A stretch of DNA of 64,000 nucleotides from Streptomyces aureocirculatus (GCF_000720475.1 NZ_JOAP01000042.1:1-64000); one strand, 5' to 3'; counted from the first letter of the stretch, positions 1-9,035 are shown. Notes: generated from the letters alone by a model not told the origin. Translations and numbers: made by a program.

Positions 1-238
1 GTAGCCGCCTGCGGTGGGTGATCCCCGCGGGAGACGCCCACCGTGTGGCAGGCAGATGCGGGTGGGCGGGTGGGGAAGGTCCGGCCGCGGAGCGGGAGGG
101 GCAGGGCGCGACCGGGGAACGGGTGGGCGCAGCCCCGGTGGGCGGGACCCTCCTGCGGCGGGAGGCGGCGGCGGGAGGCGGCGGCGGGAGGCGGTGGCGG
201 GAGGCGAGGTACGGAACGGCGCCCCAACTGCGGGGCGC
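1..238. repeat. Intergenic stretch with 12-bp GC tandem repeat
   Basis: No gene is supported here; open frames on the plus strand are high-GC shadows. Positions 155-206 hold about four copies of a 12-bp unit close to GCGGCGGGAGGC. This lies just downstream of the anti-sigma gene that ends at 239. No terminator hairpin was recognised. Confidence 0.6.
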
Positions 239-1675
239 CTACAGGCGGCTCAGGGAAGCCGCCGCGAAGAGAACATCGCGGATGGCTTCGCGGTCGCCCA
301 CCTGGCCGGCGGCCGCCTCCTCGGGGGCGACATGCCCCGCGGCCAGGCGGCAGAACTCCACCCCGTCGAGCGCGATATGCGCGACCTCGCACTCGGCGGA
401 CCCACTGGCCCCGGGCGAGTCGAGCGGAATGAACCACTCCCCGCCACCGACCCCCTCCACCTCAAGGCGCAGGCTGCGCCCCGGCGCCCCCGCCACGACG
501 AGCTCCCGCGACGGCGCCGCCCGCCCGGCCCGCCGCCGCTCGGCCAGCGTCGCGGGCAGCATTCGCGCGGCCAGGTCGATCATGTGGTGCAAGTGCCGGG
601 GCGAGGGCGGCTCGTAGGGGTAGTCCACCGCCTCCGCGATGTCCTCCGCATGGATCCAGCACTCGAAGGCCCGCTCCACCATGGAGTCCCGCAGCGGCAT
701 CGCGAACGTCCGGCCGCCCTCGTCGTCCACCGCATCCGCACCGCCGGCGGTCGCCGTACCCGCCACGCCGTACTCCACGGCGAGACGACCCGAGCCGCCG
801 CCCGCGAACGACACCGTCCTGATCAGTTCGTGCGTCTGGTCCCGCCAGGGTTCGCGCACCGCCCGCGTCGGCGGGAAGCGCGACGCGCTCCAGAACGTCT
901 CCGTGCGCCGCGTGGGATGCGGCACCGGCGGCGCTTCGGGACCCAGCGGATCGGTGAGGCCGAGCGCGGCCCCCACCAGGCCGTCCACGGCGAGCAGATG
1001 GGCGATCACCCCGGCGACCGTCGTCTTCCGGCTCACCGGCACATCGCCCTCGAACCACCGGAGGCGGACCGGGGCGTGCCACTCGGCGTCCCCGATGTCC
1101 TGGAGCAGCGCGTCGAGCCGCGCCGTCTCGGCGTCGTACGGAGCGGCCCACTCCGGCAGCGGGATGCGCGGCGGGCGGCGGCCGAGGCAGCTCTCCAGGA
1201 CGCGGGTGCGCAGCCGCGGGTCCAGGTCGAGGCTCTCCTCGGGGTGCAGCAGGCCGACCGCGTCCCGCAGCCGCAGCGCCTCCTCCGCGCACGGCCCGCA
1301 CGTGCCCAGATGCTCCTCGACGGCGATCGCCTCCGGCGCCGAACAGGCGGACAGCGCCCAGGCGCCGAGCAAGGACTTCAGGACGTCGTGGTCGAGGCCG
1401 TGCCCGACCGGGGCCTCCGGCTCGACCAGGGCCTCCGGCACGACCGGGGCCTCCGGCTCGACCTTGGGCTCAGTCTCCACCGGGGGCTCCGGCTCGACCG
1501 GGGAGTGCGGGGAACCCGTGGCCGCGGGCACCTCCGGCAGCGGCAGTCCGCTGTCCTCCACCGACGACCGCGGTGCCGGTATCCGCGGTGTCCTGTGGCC
1601 GGGGTGCCGGTCGTCGTCGGAGCCTCGGCCATGGCCCTCGCCGTCGTACGGATCCGGCTGGTCGGGCCTGTTCAC
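239..1675 (-). CDS. Zinc-finger anti-sigma factor fused to a maleylpyruvate-isomerase-like (DinB/MDMPI) domain
   Basis: 478 aa. Probably binds and silences the ECF sigma factor encoded immediately upstream. Residues 1-95 are disordered, with Pro/Glu repeats of the type EPEAPV at about 58-90. A ZAS-type zinc motif H-x3-C-x2-C follows (His122, Cys126, Cys129). The C-terminal 300 residues resemble the mycothiol-dependent maleylpyruvate isomerase N-terminal fold seen in many actinobacterial regulators. The GTG start overlaps the sigma stop codon by 4 nt (GTGA), so the two are translationally coupled. The large C-terminal domain replaces the membrane segment of classical anti-sigma factors, which suggests a cytoplasmic sensor. 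The signal sensed is not evident. Confidence 0.85.
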   Translation of the reverse strand: MNRPDQPDPYDGEGHGRGSDDDRHPGHRTPRIPAPRSSVEDSGLPLPEVPAATGSPHSPVEPEPPVETEPKVEPEAPVVPEALVEPEAPVGHGLDHDVLKSLLGAWALSACSAPEAIAVEEHLGTCGPCAEEALRLRDAVGLLHPEESLDLDPRLRTRVLESCLGRRPPRIPLPEWAAPYDAETARLDALLQDIGDAEWHAPVRLRWFEGDVPVSRKTTVAGVIAHLLAVDGLVGAALGLTDPLGPEAPPVPHPTRRTETFWSASRFPPTRAVREPWRDQTHELIRTVSFAGGGSGRLAVEYGVAGTATAGGADAVDDEGGRTFAMPLRDSMVERAFECWIHAEDIAEAVDYPYEPPSPRHLHHMIDLAARMLPATLAERRRAGRAAPSRELVVAGAPGRSLRLEVEGVGGGEWFIPLDSPGASGSAECEVAHIALDGVEFCRLAAGHVAPEEAAAGQVGDREAIRDVLFAAASLSRL

Positions 1676-2268
1676 AGTGCTCTCCCGTAGCCATGGGCCC
1701 CCGTGTCGGTCGGTCCTTCGGTGTAGGCGGGGGTGTCGTGGGCGGTGGCGAGCAGTTGGAGGCCGAGGCGGAGCCTGCGGCGGGCCTCGTCCTCCGTGAC
1801 GCCGAGGTCGGCGGCGGTCTGGCGATAGTCACGGCGCTGGAAGTAGGCCAGCTCCAGGGCGGCGCGCAGTGGGGCGGGCATGGCCGTGACGATGTAGTCG
1901 GCGCGGGCGGCCGCGGAGGCGCGGTGGACCTTGCGTTCCAGGTCCTCCGGGGTGCCGTCGCCGCCGCGGGCCAGGGCCGCGGACTCGGTGTGCCGCAGCC
2001 TGCGGACGGCCTGCTGGTGGGCGAGCGTGGCGATCCACGAACGCAGCGGGCCCTGCTTGGGGTCGTACGCCTCGGGGTTCTCCCAGATGTGTGTGAACAC
2101 CTCGCGCGTGATGCGGTCGGCCGCCGCCACGTCGCCGAGCACCCGGTGCGCGAGGCCGTGCACCAGCGAGGCGAAGTGGTCGTACAGCTCGCCGAGCGCG
2201 GCTGCTTCGCCGTGCGCCAGGCGCTGCTGCATGCGGCGGTCCCAGCGGCGTGGCGCGTCCTTCGGCAT
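1672..2268 (-). CDS. ECF-type RNA polymerase sigma factor
   Basis: 198 aa. Region 2 is recognisable (LGELYDHFASLVHGLAHRVL, then the AADRITREVFTHIWENP helix), followed by a region 4 helix-turn-helix (YFQRRDYRQTAADLGVTEDE). The open frame extends upstream to 2481, but the ATG at 2268 is chosen because a GAGGGGG ribosome site lies 6 to 8 nt ahead and the upstream extension is low-complexity. The stop overlaps the anti-sigma start by 4 nt, the usual sigma/anti-sigma arrangement. Target promoters cannot be inferred; no convincing autoregulatory -35/-10 pair was recognised upstream. Confidence 0.9.
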   Translation of the reverse strand: MPKDAPRRWDRRMQQRLAHGEAAALGELYDHFASLVHGLAHRVLGDVAAADRITREVFTHIWENPEAYDPKQGPLRSWIATLAHQQAVRRLRHTESAALARGGDGTPEDLERKVHRASAAARADYIVTAMPAPLRAALELAYFQRRDYRQTAADLGVTEDEARRRLRLGLQLLATAHDTPAYTEGPTDTGAHGYGRAL

Positions 2269-2593
2269 GCGGCCCCCTCGTGCGCTCGCCGTCGTCACCG
2301 GCCTCGTTGCTTCGGCTGCCCCGGTTGCTCCGGTTACTTCGAATGTAGTCGGCGTCACTGACAGCGCACCGCCCTTTCCCCTCGCTTTCATGTTCTTTGC
2401 GGCAAAGCGGGGCCGTGTGCGGCCACGGATGATATTGAACGCCGCCCCCCGGGTCCGGGTGCCCGGAACCGTTGTCCCCAAAGCCCGCTTTCGGGACGCA
2501 TGGGGCCCTGGTGTTTCATGGAACCGCTGTGGGGCAGCCGGGAGAGAAGAAACGAAGGAGCTGCTTCCGGATCGGTGGACGAGGGGCTGGCGC
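2269..2593. other. Divergent intergenic region between sigma factor and STAS gene
   Basis: About 325 bp separating the leftward sigma/anti-sigma pair from the rightward STAS gene. It must hold promoters for both, but no -35/-10 pair was identified with confidence. AT-richer patches near 2388-2400 and 2429-2441 are candidate promoter positions. Confidence 0.4.
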
Positions 2594-2968
2594 GTGTCGT
2601 TGAAGGTGGCAGTGGGTGAGCAGGGCGACTGGGTCGTGCTGCGGGTGTCGGGGGAGATGGACCTCCTGGCCTCGCCCGTGCTGCGCCAGCGCGTTCACGA
2701 CGCCGTGGCCGACGGCCGCCGCAGCCTGGTGCTCGACCTGTCCGACGTGTTCTTCTGCGACTCCAGCGGTGTCGGCGTACTGATCACCACGCGCCGTCTG
2801 ATGCGGTCCTGCCGCGGCCGGCTGCGCCTGATCCTGCCCGCGCAGGGCGCGGTCGACGGCTCGCACGTCAACCGCGTGCTCGCCGCGCTCGGTGTGCGGC
2901 GGCTCTTCGAGGTCTATCCGGACGCGGCGTCGGCGGTCGACGACGGCGCCGCACCGCTGACCGCCTAG
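2594..2968 (+). CDS. STAS-domain anti-sigma factor antagonist
   Basis: 124 aa single-domain STAS protein of the SpoIIAA/RsbV/BldG class. The family binds an anti-sigma kinase when unphosphorylated and releases the sigma factor. The motif DLSDVFFCDSSGVGVL contains the Ser expected to be phosphorylated, immediately before Gly-Val-Gly. The GTG start at 2594 has GAGGGG about 7 nt upstream and gives the normal family length; longer in-frame extensions are not supported. A candidate kinase partner, an RsbW-like ATPase, lies at 8050-8616. Pairing of the two is inference only. Confidence 0.9.
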   Translation: MSLKVAVGEQGDWVVLRVSGEMDLLASPVLRQRVHDAVADGRRSLVLDLSDVFFCDSSGVGVLITTRRLMRSCRGRLRLILPAQGAVDGSHVNRVLAALGVRRLFEVYPDAASAVDDGAAPLTA

Positions 2969-3334
2969 GGCGGGCGGGACCATGACCGGAAGGTGGCCGC
3001 GCAAGGCATGAGCCCTGATCCGAAGGCCGACCGCGAGGCCGGGCCGCACCCGGGCGGGAGCGAAGCGGAACCCTGTCTCCCGGACAAGATCGGTTTACTG
3101 ATACAACCGTCCCGGACGGCCCCGTCGTCGCTGCGCCCGCCCGGTCGCACAGATGTCCGTGACACACCTTTGTCGCGGATTTCCCGCGGTCTTGGCACAG
3201 GCGTTGCTTTTCCGCCTCCTGGCGGCCGATGGCGTCGTACGCTCCTGGACAGACACCTGTAGGACGGCTCACGCGGCGTCGGCCGCGGCGGCCGGACCCC
3301 CCAACCGCATGAGAAGTGAGGCGGCCCGAAGACC
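2969..3334. other. Intergenic region upstream of the EF-hand gene
   Basis: 366 bp without a supported gene. The open frames present are shadows. A relatively AT-rich patch around 3090-3115 could carry a promoter but no consensus was recognised. A GTGAGG ribosome site precedes the start at 3335. Confidence 0.4.
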
Positions 3335-3832
3335 ATGGACAGTGCCGAGTACGAACGCAGGATCGCGGCCCGTTTCGCCACCTTCGACCAGGACGGCAAC
3401 GGCTACATCTCCCGTGAGGACTTCAGCACGGCGGCCAAGGTGCTGCTCGCCGAGTTCGGGGTGACCGCGCGGTCCGAGAAGGGCCAGGCCCTGTATGTCG
3501 GGGCCGAGGCGTTCTGGCAGGGCATGGCGGGCATCGCCGACCGGGACGGCGACCAGCGCATCACCAAGGACGAGTTCGTGGGCGGGGCCGTGAAGCGGCT
3601 GCGCGACAATCCCGCACGGTTCGCGGAGATCGCCCGGCCGTTCCTGCACGCGCTGATCGCCCTGGCGGACGGCGACGGCGACGCCTCGGTGACGCCCGAG
3701 GAGGTCCAGCGGGCCCTGCGCGTCCTCGGCGTGGACTCCTCCCTCGCCGCGCAGTCCGCCACCGCCCTGGGCCCGGTGACGGAGGACCAGGTGGTCAGGG
3801 CTTTCGCGGAGTACTTCACCGTCCCCGAGTAG
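3335..3832 (+). CDS. EF-hand calcium-binding protein (calerythrin/CabB-like)
   Basis: 165 aa soluble protein with three clear 12-residue EF loops: residues 18-29 (DQDGNGYISRED), 69-80 (DRDGDQRITKDE) and 112-123 (DGDGDASVTPEE). A fourth, degenerate hand is expected between the first and second, as in prokaryotic sarcoplasmic-type calcium-binding proteins of Streptomyces. Likely a cytosolic calcium buffer or sensor. It is monocistronic and convergent with the CoA ligase that ends at 3855, only 22 bp away. It has no regulon palindrome, so it is not counted with the catabolic genes. Confidence 0.92.
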   Translation: MDSAEYERRIAARFATFDQDGNGYISREDFSTAAKVLLAEFGVTARSEKGQALYVGAEAFWQGMAGIADRDGDQRITKDEFVGGAVKRLRDNPARFAEIARPFLHALIALADGDGDASVTPEEVQRALRVLGVDSSLAAQSATALGPVTEDQVVRAFAEYFTVPE

Positions 3833-3854
3833 CGGGCCGCCGCTCACTGACCGC

Positions 3855-5408
3855 TCACTGGGAGAACCGCTCCCGCAACTTGTACTTGAGAACCTTCCGC
3901 AAGCCCTCGTTGCGGGGCAGCGCCGACACAATCTCGACCTGCTCCGGCACCTTGTACGCCGCGAGGCCCCGTGCCCGCAGATACGCCGAAGCCTCCGGGA
4001 GCGTCAACCCGGGGGCGCCGGGTACCCCTTCGACGACGGCGCAGACGCGCTCCCCGCGCTCCGGGTCGGGCAGCCCGATCACCGCCACGTCGGCCACCGC
4101 CGGGTGGGTGTGCAGCAGGTCCTCGATCTCCTTGGCGGAGATGTTCTCGCCCTTGCGGATGATGATGTCCTTGGCGCGGCCGGTGAGCACCAGATGGCCG
4201 GATTCCCGTACGTGTCCGAGGTCGCCGGTGATGAGGAAGCCGTCCTCGTCGAAGGCGGCAAGCGTGGCGGCCGCGTCCAGGTAGCCCCGGCAGACGGCCT
4301 CGCCGCGCAGCCGCACCTCGCCGTCCGTGCCCGGGGGCAGTTCCCCGCCGTCGGCGCCGGTGATCCGGATCTCCATGCCCACGGGCGGGCGGCCCTCGGT
4401 GGTGGCGAGGTGTTCCGGGGTGTCGTCGGGGTCGCCCATCGTGATCATCGGTACTTCGGTCATGCCGTAGCCGTGGGTGAGGCGGCAGCCGAGCTCGCGG
4501 ACCACCGCGTGGTAGATCTCGGGCGGCTTGGGGGCGCCGCCGCCCGCGAGCAGCCGCAGCGCCGGGAGCAGCTTGCGTCCTGGTTGCTTGCGCTGCTCGG
4601 CGAGGAACATCGAGTAGAACGCCGTCGAGCCGCCCGCGACCGTCACCCCGTGCCGCCGGTACCCGGCCAGCGCGTCGGGCAGCGCGAAGTGCTCGAACAT
4701 GACGGCGGGGAAGCCGTACAGGAGCAGCATCACCGTGTAGTCGGGGCCCGCGATGTGCGCGAAGGGGAAGGCCATCGACCCCACGTCGTCCGGGGTGAGG
4801 CGCAGCGCGTGCGCCAGGCAGGAGCCGCCCGCGAGCAGCGAACGGTCGGTGTGCAGGACGCCCTTGGGGTCGGACGTCGTGCCGGACGTCCAGTAGATCC
4901 AGCGCACCGCACGGCCGTCGGCGGGCGGCGCGGGCAGCAGTCCGGGGTCGCCGTCGGGCAGGTCGTCGTACGCGGTGAACACGCCGCGCGCGCCGAGCCG
5001 CCGGGCCATCTCCGTGTGGTCGAAGCCCCGCCACACGCCCGGTACTGCGAAGAACTCGGCCTTGGACTCCCTGAGCGCGAAGCCGACTTCGCGGTCACGG
5101 TAGAAGGGGATCACGGGGGACTGGACGGCGCCGATCCGGGCGAGGGCGAAGGACAGGACGGCCGTCTCGATACGGGTGGGCAGTTGCCAGGCGACGACCG
5201 TGCCGGGGCGCACCCCCATGCCGTACAGGCCCGCCGCCACGCGCTCGCAGCGCTCCCGCAGGCCGCCGAACGTCAGCGTCCGGTCGCCGGCGGGGTCGGC
5301 GGCGGCCTGGATCAGGGCGGAGGCGTCCGGGGTGAGGGCGGCGCGGCGCTCGATGAGTTCCCAGAGCGTGGCGCAGGCGCTCAGGGCGTGAGCGGTGTCG
5401 TGGTGCAC
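3855..5408 (-). CDS. Acyl-CoA synthetase (class I adenylate-forming, cyclohexanecarboxylate-CoA ligase-like)
   Basis: 517 aa. Activates a carboxylic acid to its CoA thioester through an acyl-AMP. All core motifs are present: P-loop YWTSGTTSDPKGV, the A5 motif GYGMTEVP, the hinge segment TGDLGHV, RAKDIIIRKGENIS, and the C-terminal catalytic Lys in RKVLKYKLRERF. The substrate is not predictable, but the overall sequence fits the group acting on cyclic or branched acids better than long-chain fatty acids. It is transcribed away from the acyl-CoA dehydrogenase pair at 5591-7664. A perfect regulon palindrome lies 53 bp upstream of its start, so it is probably the entry enzyme for the same substrate. 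Confidence 0.9.
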   Translation of the reverse strand: MHHDTAHALSACATLWELIERRAALTPDASALIQAAADPAGDRTLTFGGLRERCERVAAGLYGMGVRPGTVVAWQLPTRIETAVLSFALARIGAVQSPVIPFYRDREVGFALRESKAEFFAVPGVWRGFDHTEMARRLGARGVFTAYDDLPDGDPGLLPAPPADGRAVRWIYWTSGTTSDPKGVLHTDRSLLAGGSCLAHALRLTPDDVGSMAFPFAHIAGPDYTVMLLLYGFPAVMFEHFALPDALAGYRRHGVTVAGGSTAFYSMFLAEQRKQPGRKLLPALRLLAGGGAPKPPEIYHAVVRELGCRLTHGYGMTEVPMITMGDPDDTPEHLATTEGRPPVGMEIRITGADGGELPPGTDGEVRLRGEAVCRGYLDAAATLAAFDEDGFLITGDLGHVRESGHLVLTGRAKDIIIRKGENISAKEIEDLLHTHPAVADVAVIGLPDPERGERVCAVVEGVPGAPGLTLPEASAYLRARGLAAYKVPEQVEIVSALPRNEGLRKVLKYKLRERFSQ

Positions 5409-5460
5409 GGCGGCCCCCTCGTGGCTCGCGCGGGGTGAAGTGCGGTATGCGCGACGATGA

Positions 5461-5475
5461 CTGACGGCCCGTCAG
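5461..5475. promoter_or_regulatory. Regulon operator 1 (leftward, CoA ligase)
   Basis: CTGACGGCCCGTCAG, a perfect 15-bp palindrome, 53 bp upstream of the ligase start at 5408. It belongs to the 13-member CTGACG-N3-CGTCAG set. Confidence 0.85.
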
Positions 5476-5551
5476 CTCGTGCCGAGAGCGTAGGGCTCCG
5501 CTCCTTGTCGGTCCAGGGGTGCGGGGCTAGCCTGCAATCCGACGCCCATAA

Positions 5552-5566
5552 CTGACGCCGCATCAG
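5552..5566. promoter_or_regulatory. Regulon operator 2 (rightward, acyl-CoA dehydrogenases)
   Basis: CTGACGCCGCATCAG, 24 nt before the start at 5591. The right half-site has one mismatch. Two operators in one divergent region, one per promoter, argue that each directs its own gene. Confidence 0.8.
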
Positions 5567-5590
5567 AAATGCTCGTACGAGGGGACCTCG

Positions 5591-6733
5591 ATGGACCTGA
5601 CGTACACCGAGGAGGAGGAATCCTTCCGTGCCGGGCTGCGGGACTGGCTCGCCGACGTGCTGCCCGCGCTGCCCGCCGGGCCCGCGCCCGACGACTGGCC
5701 GGGGCGGCGGGCGTACGACACCGGGTGGCAGCGGATGCTGTACGACGCGGGGTACGGCGAGGTGCACTGGGACGCGGCCCCCACCCTGCGGTTGATCTTC
5801 CTGGAGGAGACGGAGAAGGCAGGGGCTCCCTACGTGGGTGCCAACTTCGTCGGGCTGCTGCACGCGGGCCCCACCATCGCCGCCGAGGGCACCCCCGAGC
5901 AGCGCGCACGCTGGCTGCCGCCCGTGCTGCGCGGTGACGAGGTGTGGTGCCAGGGCTTCAGCGAACCGGACGCCGGGTCCGACCTCGCGTCCTTGCGCAC
6001 GCGCGCGTGGCGGGACGGCGACTGCTACGTGGTGAGCGGTTCCAAGATCTGGACCTCGCACGCCGAGGTCGCCGACTGGTGCGAACTCCTGGTGCGCACG
6101 ACACCCGTGAGCGCGGAGGTGCCCAAGCACCGCGGCATCACCTGGCTCGCTCTGCCGATGGACGCCGCGGGCATCACCGTACGGCCACTGCGCACGCTCG
6201 CGGGCTCCACGGAGTTCGCCGAGGTCATCCTGGACGAGGTGCGGGTGCCGGTCGCGAACCGGGTGGGCGCCGAGGACGACGGGTGGCGTGTCTCCATGGT
6301 GACGCTGTCCTTCGAGCGCGGCACCGCCTTCGTAGGGGAGGTGGTGGCCTGTAGGCGACTGCTCGGCGAGCTCGCCGGGGAGGCGCGCGCGAACGGACGC
6401 TGGGACGACGCGGCGCTGCGCCGCCGCCTCGGGCGGCTGAGCGCGGAGTTCACCGCCCTGTGGCGGCTGACTCAGTGGAACGTCTCCGAGGCAAGGCGCA
6501 CCGGCGGCGTGCCCGGCACCGGCGGCTCCGTCTTCAAGCTGCGCTACTCGCACGCCCGCCAGGAGCTGTACGACGCGGCGGCCGACGTGCTCGGGCCCGG
6601 CGCCCTCGACCTGGAACGGCCCTGGACCCTGGAGCGGCTGTCCGCGCTGTCGTACACCATCGCCGCCGGCACCTCGCAGATCCAGCGCAACATTGTCGCC
6701 GAGCGCGTCCTCGGCCTGCCGAAAGGGCGGTGA
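5591..6733 (+). CDS. Acyl-CoA dehydrogenase, FadE type (larger subunit of a probable heteromer)
   Basis: 380 aa FAD-dependent alpha,beta-dehydrogenase of acyl-CoA. FAD/substrate motifs WCQGFSEPDAGSDLASL and the C-terminal QIQRNIVAERVLGLP are present. The MCAD-position catalytic Glu is Ala here (IAAGTSQIQ), but Glu242 in LSFERG sits where isovaleryl-CoA and long-chain dehydrogenases carry their base, so the enzyme is probably active. A second, smaller FadE gene follows after 7 nt. This layout matches the mycobacterial alpha2beta2 ChsE-type dehydrogenases that act on steroid side-chain CoA esters. Operator 2 precedes it. Confidence 0.9.
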   Translation: MDLTYTEEEESFRAGLRDWLADVLPALPAGPAPDDWPGRRAYDTGWQRMLYDAGYGEVHWDAAPTLRLIFLEETEKAGAPYVGANFVGLLHAGPTIAAEGTPEQRARWLPPVLRGDEVWCQGFSEPDAGSDLASLRTRAWRDGDCYVVSGSKIWTSHAEVADWCELLVRTTPVSAEVPKHRGITWLALPMDAAGITVRPLRTLAGSTEFAEVILDEVRVPVANRVGAEDDGWRVSMVTLSFERGTAFVGEVVACRRLLGELAGEARANGRWDDAALRRRLGRLSAEFTALWRLTQWNVSEARRTGGVPGTGGSVFKLRYSHARQELYDAAADVLGPGALDLERPWTLERLSALSYTIAAGTSQIQRNIVAERVLGLPKGR

Positions 6734-6740
6734 GCAGCGC

Positions 6741-7664
6741 GTGGACTTCCAACCGAGCGACGATCAAAGGGCGTTGCGGCGCGGCATCAGGGAGGTCATG
6801 GAGGGCCGCTTCGGGCGGGACGCGCTGCGCGCCGCGGTCGAGGCCCCCGCCCTCGACCGGGAGCTGTGGCGGGCCCTCGGCGACGCGGGGTTCTTCGCGC
6901 TGTGCGTGCCCGAGGACGCGGGCGGCGTCGGCCTGGGCCTTCCCGAGGCCGTGCTCGCCTTCGAGGAGGCGGGCCGGGTGCTCCTCCCAGGGCCCGCCGT
7001 CGCCACCTTCCTCGCGGCCGGTGACGTCGAGGGCGCCGCGGCGGGCGAGACGGTCGTCACCGCCGTCGAGGGGGAACTCGTGCCCTGGCTGGAGGAGGCC
7101 GACGTGGTGCGCGGGGACACGGACGGCGCGGTGCCCGTACGGTCCGTCGACCCGCTGACCCCCCTGCACCGCGTACCGGACGCCCCGAACACCTCGCACG
7201 ACCCGCACGACCCGCACGACCCGTACACCCCGCACGACCCGCACGCCCCGCGCACTTCGGCCCACGTCGCCTCGCTCCTGCGCGCCGCCGAACAACTGGG
7301 CTCCGCCACGCGTACGTGCGAGTCAGCCGTGGAACACGCCCGCACCCGGGAACAGTTCGGCGGCCCCGTAGGACGCTTCCAGGCCGTGCAGCACCTGTGC
7401 GCCGACATGCTGGTCCGGGCGGAACTGGCCCGGGTCGCCGTGTACGCCGCCGCGGTCACCGGTGACCGTCTCGCGGCCGCCGGGGCCCGGCTGCTCGCCG
7501 ACGACGCCGCCGTGCGCAACGCCCGTGACTGTCTGCAGGTGCACGGAGGCATGGGGTTCACCTGGGAGTCGGACGTTCATCTGCACCTCAAGCGGGCCTG
7601 GGTGCGGGCCGGGCTCGGCGCGGGTGCCCGACAGGCGGAGGAGGATCTCGCCGCGGCCCTCTGA
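6741..7664 (+). CDS. Acyl-CoA dehydrogenase, FadE type (smaller subunit) with a His-Asp-Pro repeat insert
   Basis: 307 aa, shorter than a full FadE. It starts at GTG 6741, 7 nt after the previous stop. It has the C-terminal dehydrogenase fold with the FAD-contact segment RTREQFGGPVGRFQAVQHL and the typical ending HGGMGFTWESDVHLHLKR. The middle domain is shrunken and replaced by a low-complexity tract of HDP units (residues about 153-171, DNA 7196-7253). Missing N-terminal and middle-domain features are usual for the beta subunit of heterotetrameric FadE enzymes, where FAD sites form between subunits. Likely partner of the 5591-6733 product. Confidence 0.87.
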   Translation: MDFQPSDDQRALRRGIREVMEGRFGRDALRAAVEAPALDRELWRALGDAGFFALCVPEDAGGVGLGLPEAVLAFEEAGRVLLPGPAVATFLAAGDVEGAAAGETVVTAVEGELVPWLEEADVVRGDTDGAVPVRSVDPLTPLHRVPDAPNTSHDPHDPHDPYTPHDPHAPRTSAHVASLLRAAEQLGSATRTCESAVEHARTREQFGGPVGRFQAVQHLCADMLVRAELARVAVYAAAVTGDRLAAAGARLLADDAAVRNARDCLQVHGGMGFTWESDVHLHLKRAWVRAGLGAGARQAEEDLAAAL

Positions 7665-8049
7665 GTGGTGCCCCGGCTACTGAGCGTCGATACCGGGTTG
7701 TGTCCTACGCGTGACTCGTCACGACGCGGAGTCGGTGCCCGGCTCCGGTACCTTGTGTGAGATGCGAGTGGTTCTGAGGCCGAGCCATGCCGGTGTTGCC
7801 CCTGAGGCGGCTCCGTGCCTGGTGACGCGTGCTTCTCGCCGCGCAGGACCAGGCCGAGCCCCCGCCTGTTCGACCCCCCGCGGCGCGCGTCGCACAGTAT
7901 GCCGCACGCGTACTCCTTCGCGCTGGAATATGCCCGAAGCGCTTGTTGAGGTGACTCAACGTCAACCATGCTGTCTCCCAAGGGGATCACGGTCGGTGAC
8001 CCCCCGGAGCCACGAGGCGATGTGTCCGCCGGTTCGGATGGTGTGAGCG
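7665..8049. other. Long intergenic region, no gene supported
   Basis: 385 bp between the FadE operon and the RsbW-like gene. Candidate frames on both strands lack family signatures and strong ribosome sites. TTGAGGTGACTCAA-like dyad symmetry near 7945-7960 may be regulatory; no assignment is made. Confidence 0.4.
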
Positions 8050-8616
8050 GTGCAGGTGCTTCAAGTTCAGTTGGAAGTCGGGCCGGATCCCGCGGAAGTG
8101 GGCCGGGCGCGCAGATGGGCCCGTTCCCGGCTCGCCGGGTCGGGTATAGCTGCCGACGAGCAGGTGGCCGAGACGCTGATCCTGCTGATCTCGGAGCTCG
8201 TCACCAACGCCGTTGTGCACACGGGCTGTCCGGCGGTCCTGAGCATGCTGCTCCCCGGTCTGCCCACCGACGAGCCCGGCACCGTCCGCGTGGAGGTCGC
8301 CGACCGCAGCACCTGCCCGCCCCGGCCCCGGCGCGCGGAGGGTGACGACACCAACGGCCGCGGCCTGGAACTCGTCGACGGCCTCGCCGACCGCTGGGGC
8401 TGGCGGCACGAGGGCGCGGGCAAGAGCATCTGGTGCGAGGTCGACCGCTGCGAGACGGGCACACCCGCCGACACGTTCGCAGGCACCACCCACCAGGATT
8501 TCGCAGGCGCCACCCACCAGGACTTCGACGGCGCCACCCACCAGGGTTTCGGCGGCACGACCCACCAGGGTTTCGGCGGCGCGACCCACCAGGACGTCGC
8601 GTACGAAGCCGTGTGA
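8050..8616 (+). CDS. RsbW/SpoIIAB-like histidine-kinase-type ATPase with C-terminal octapeptide repeats
   Basis: 188 aa. Residues about 10-140 form an HATPase_c_2 domain: N-box ELVTNAVVHTG, then NGRGLELVDGLADRWGW. This is typical of the large Streptomyces family of anti-sigma or regulatory kinases. The C-terminus carries five tandem copies of an eight-residue unit, consensus G-A/T-T-H-Q-D/G-F-x (DNA 8482-8601), not a feature of the family. The GTG start at 8050 has no strong ribosome site, so the start is uncertain. Such kinases usually phosphorylate a STAS protein; the one at 2594 is a possible partner. Confidence 0.82.
   Translation: MQVLQVQLEVGPDPAEVGRARRWARSRLAGSGIAADEQVAETLILLISELVTNAVVHTGCPAVLSMLLPGLPTDEPGTVRVEVADRSTCPPRPRRAEGDDTNGRGLELVDGLADRWGWRHEGAGKSIWCEVDRCETGTPADTFAGTTHQDFAGATHQDFDGATHQGFGGTTHQGFGGATHQDVAYEAV
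8482..8601 (+). repeat. Five 24-bp coding repeats
   Basis: Five in-frame 24-bp units encoding G-x-T-H-Q-x-F-x at the end of the RsbW-like ATPase. The copies differ by a few bases each, so they are not a recent perfect expansion. Confidence 0.9.
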
Positions 8617-9035
8617 TCCCCGGCCGCCCCCACGCCCTCCTGTGCCGCGGCGCCCCACGACGCGCGCCCCGCGCCCCCGAGTCACCTGGCGTGCCGCCGT
8701 ATGCGCCGTCCCGTGCCTCCGTGCGCGGCCGTGCGCGGGCGTGGGTAAATCCGGCAAACACCGTAAATCCCCAACTCGGTGTTGACGCGACGTGACCCAT
8801 TGATCACGCTGGTCGCAGCGGCCCGCTGCGAGGGGACGCCGAGGGGCGCTGGCGCCTGTGGCCCGGCCCTTGGCGAGGTGCGGGTCGTGATTCGGCGTGG
8901 TGCTCCCCCAGGGCGGCAAGGGGGGCGGGGCCCGTACGCCGGAGCCGGATGGCGGTGCGCCACACAGCGCTCGGGGCGGGCGCGGACGCGCCGCCACCCG
9001 ACCTCCTCGGCGTCGGCGCGGGTCCGGTGCCTGGG
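8617..9035. other. Intergenic region, no gene supported
   Basis: 419 bp between two converging genes. A somewhat AT-rich core near 8745-8810 contains no recognisable promoter or hairpin. Short frames present have no family resemblance. Confidence 0.4.

Noticed and set aside
14..1690. Long plus-strand frame opposite the anti-sigma gene
   Set aside because: No family resemblance, Arg/Gly-rich composition; a shadow of the real minus-strand genes with HxxxCxxC and sigma motifs.
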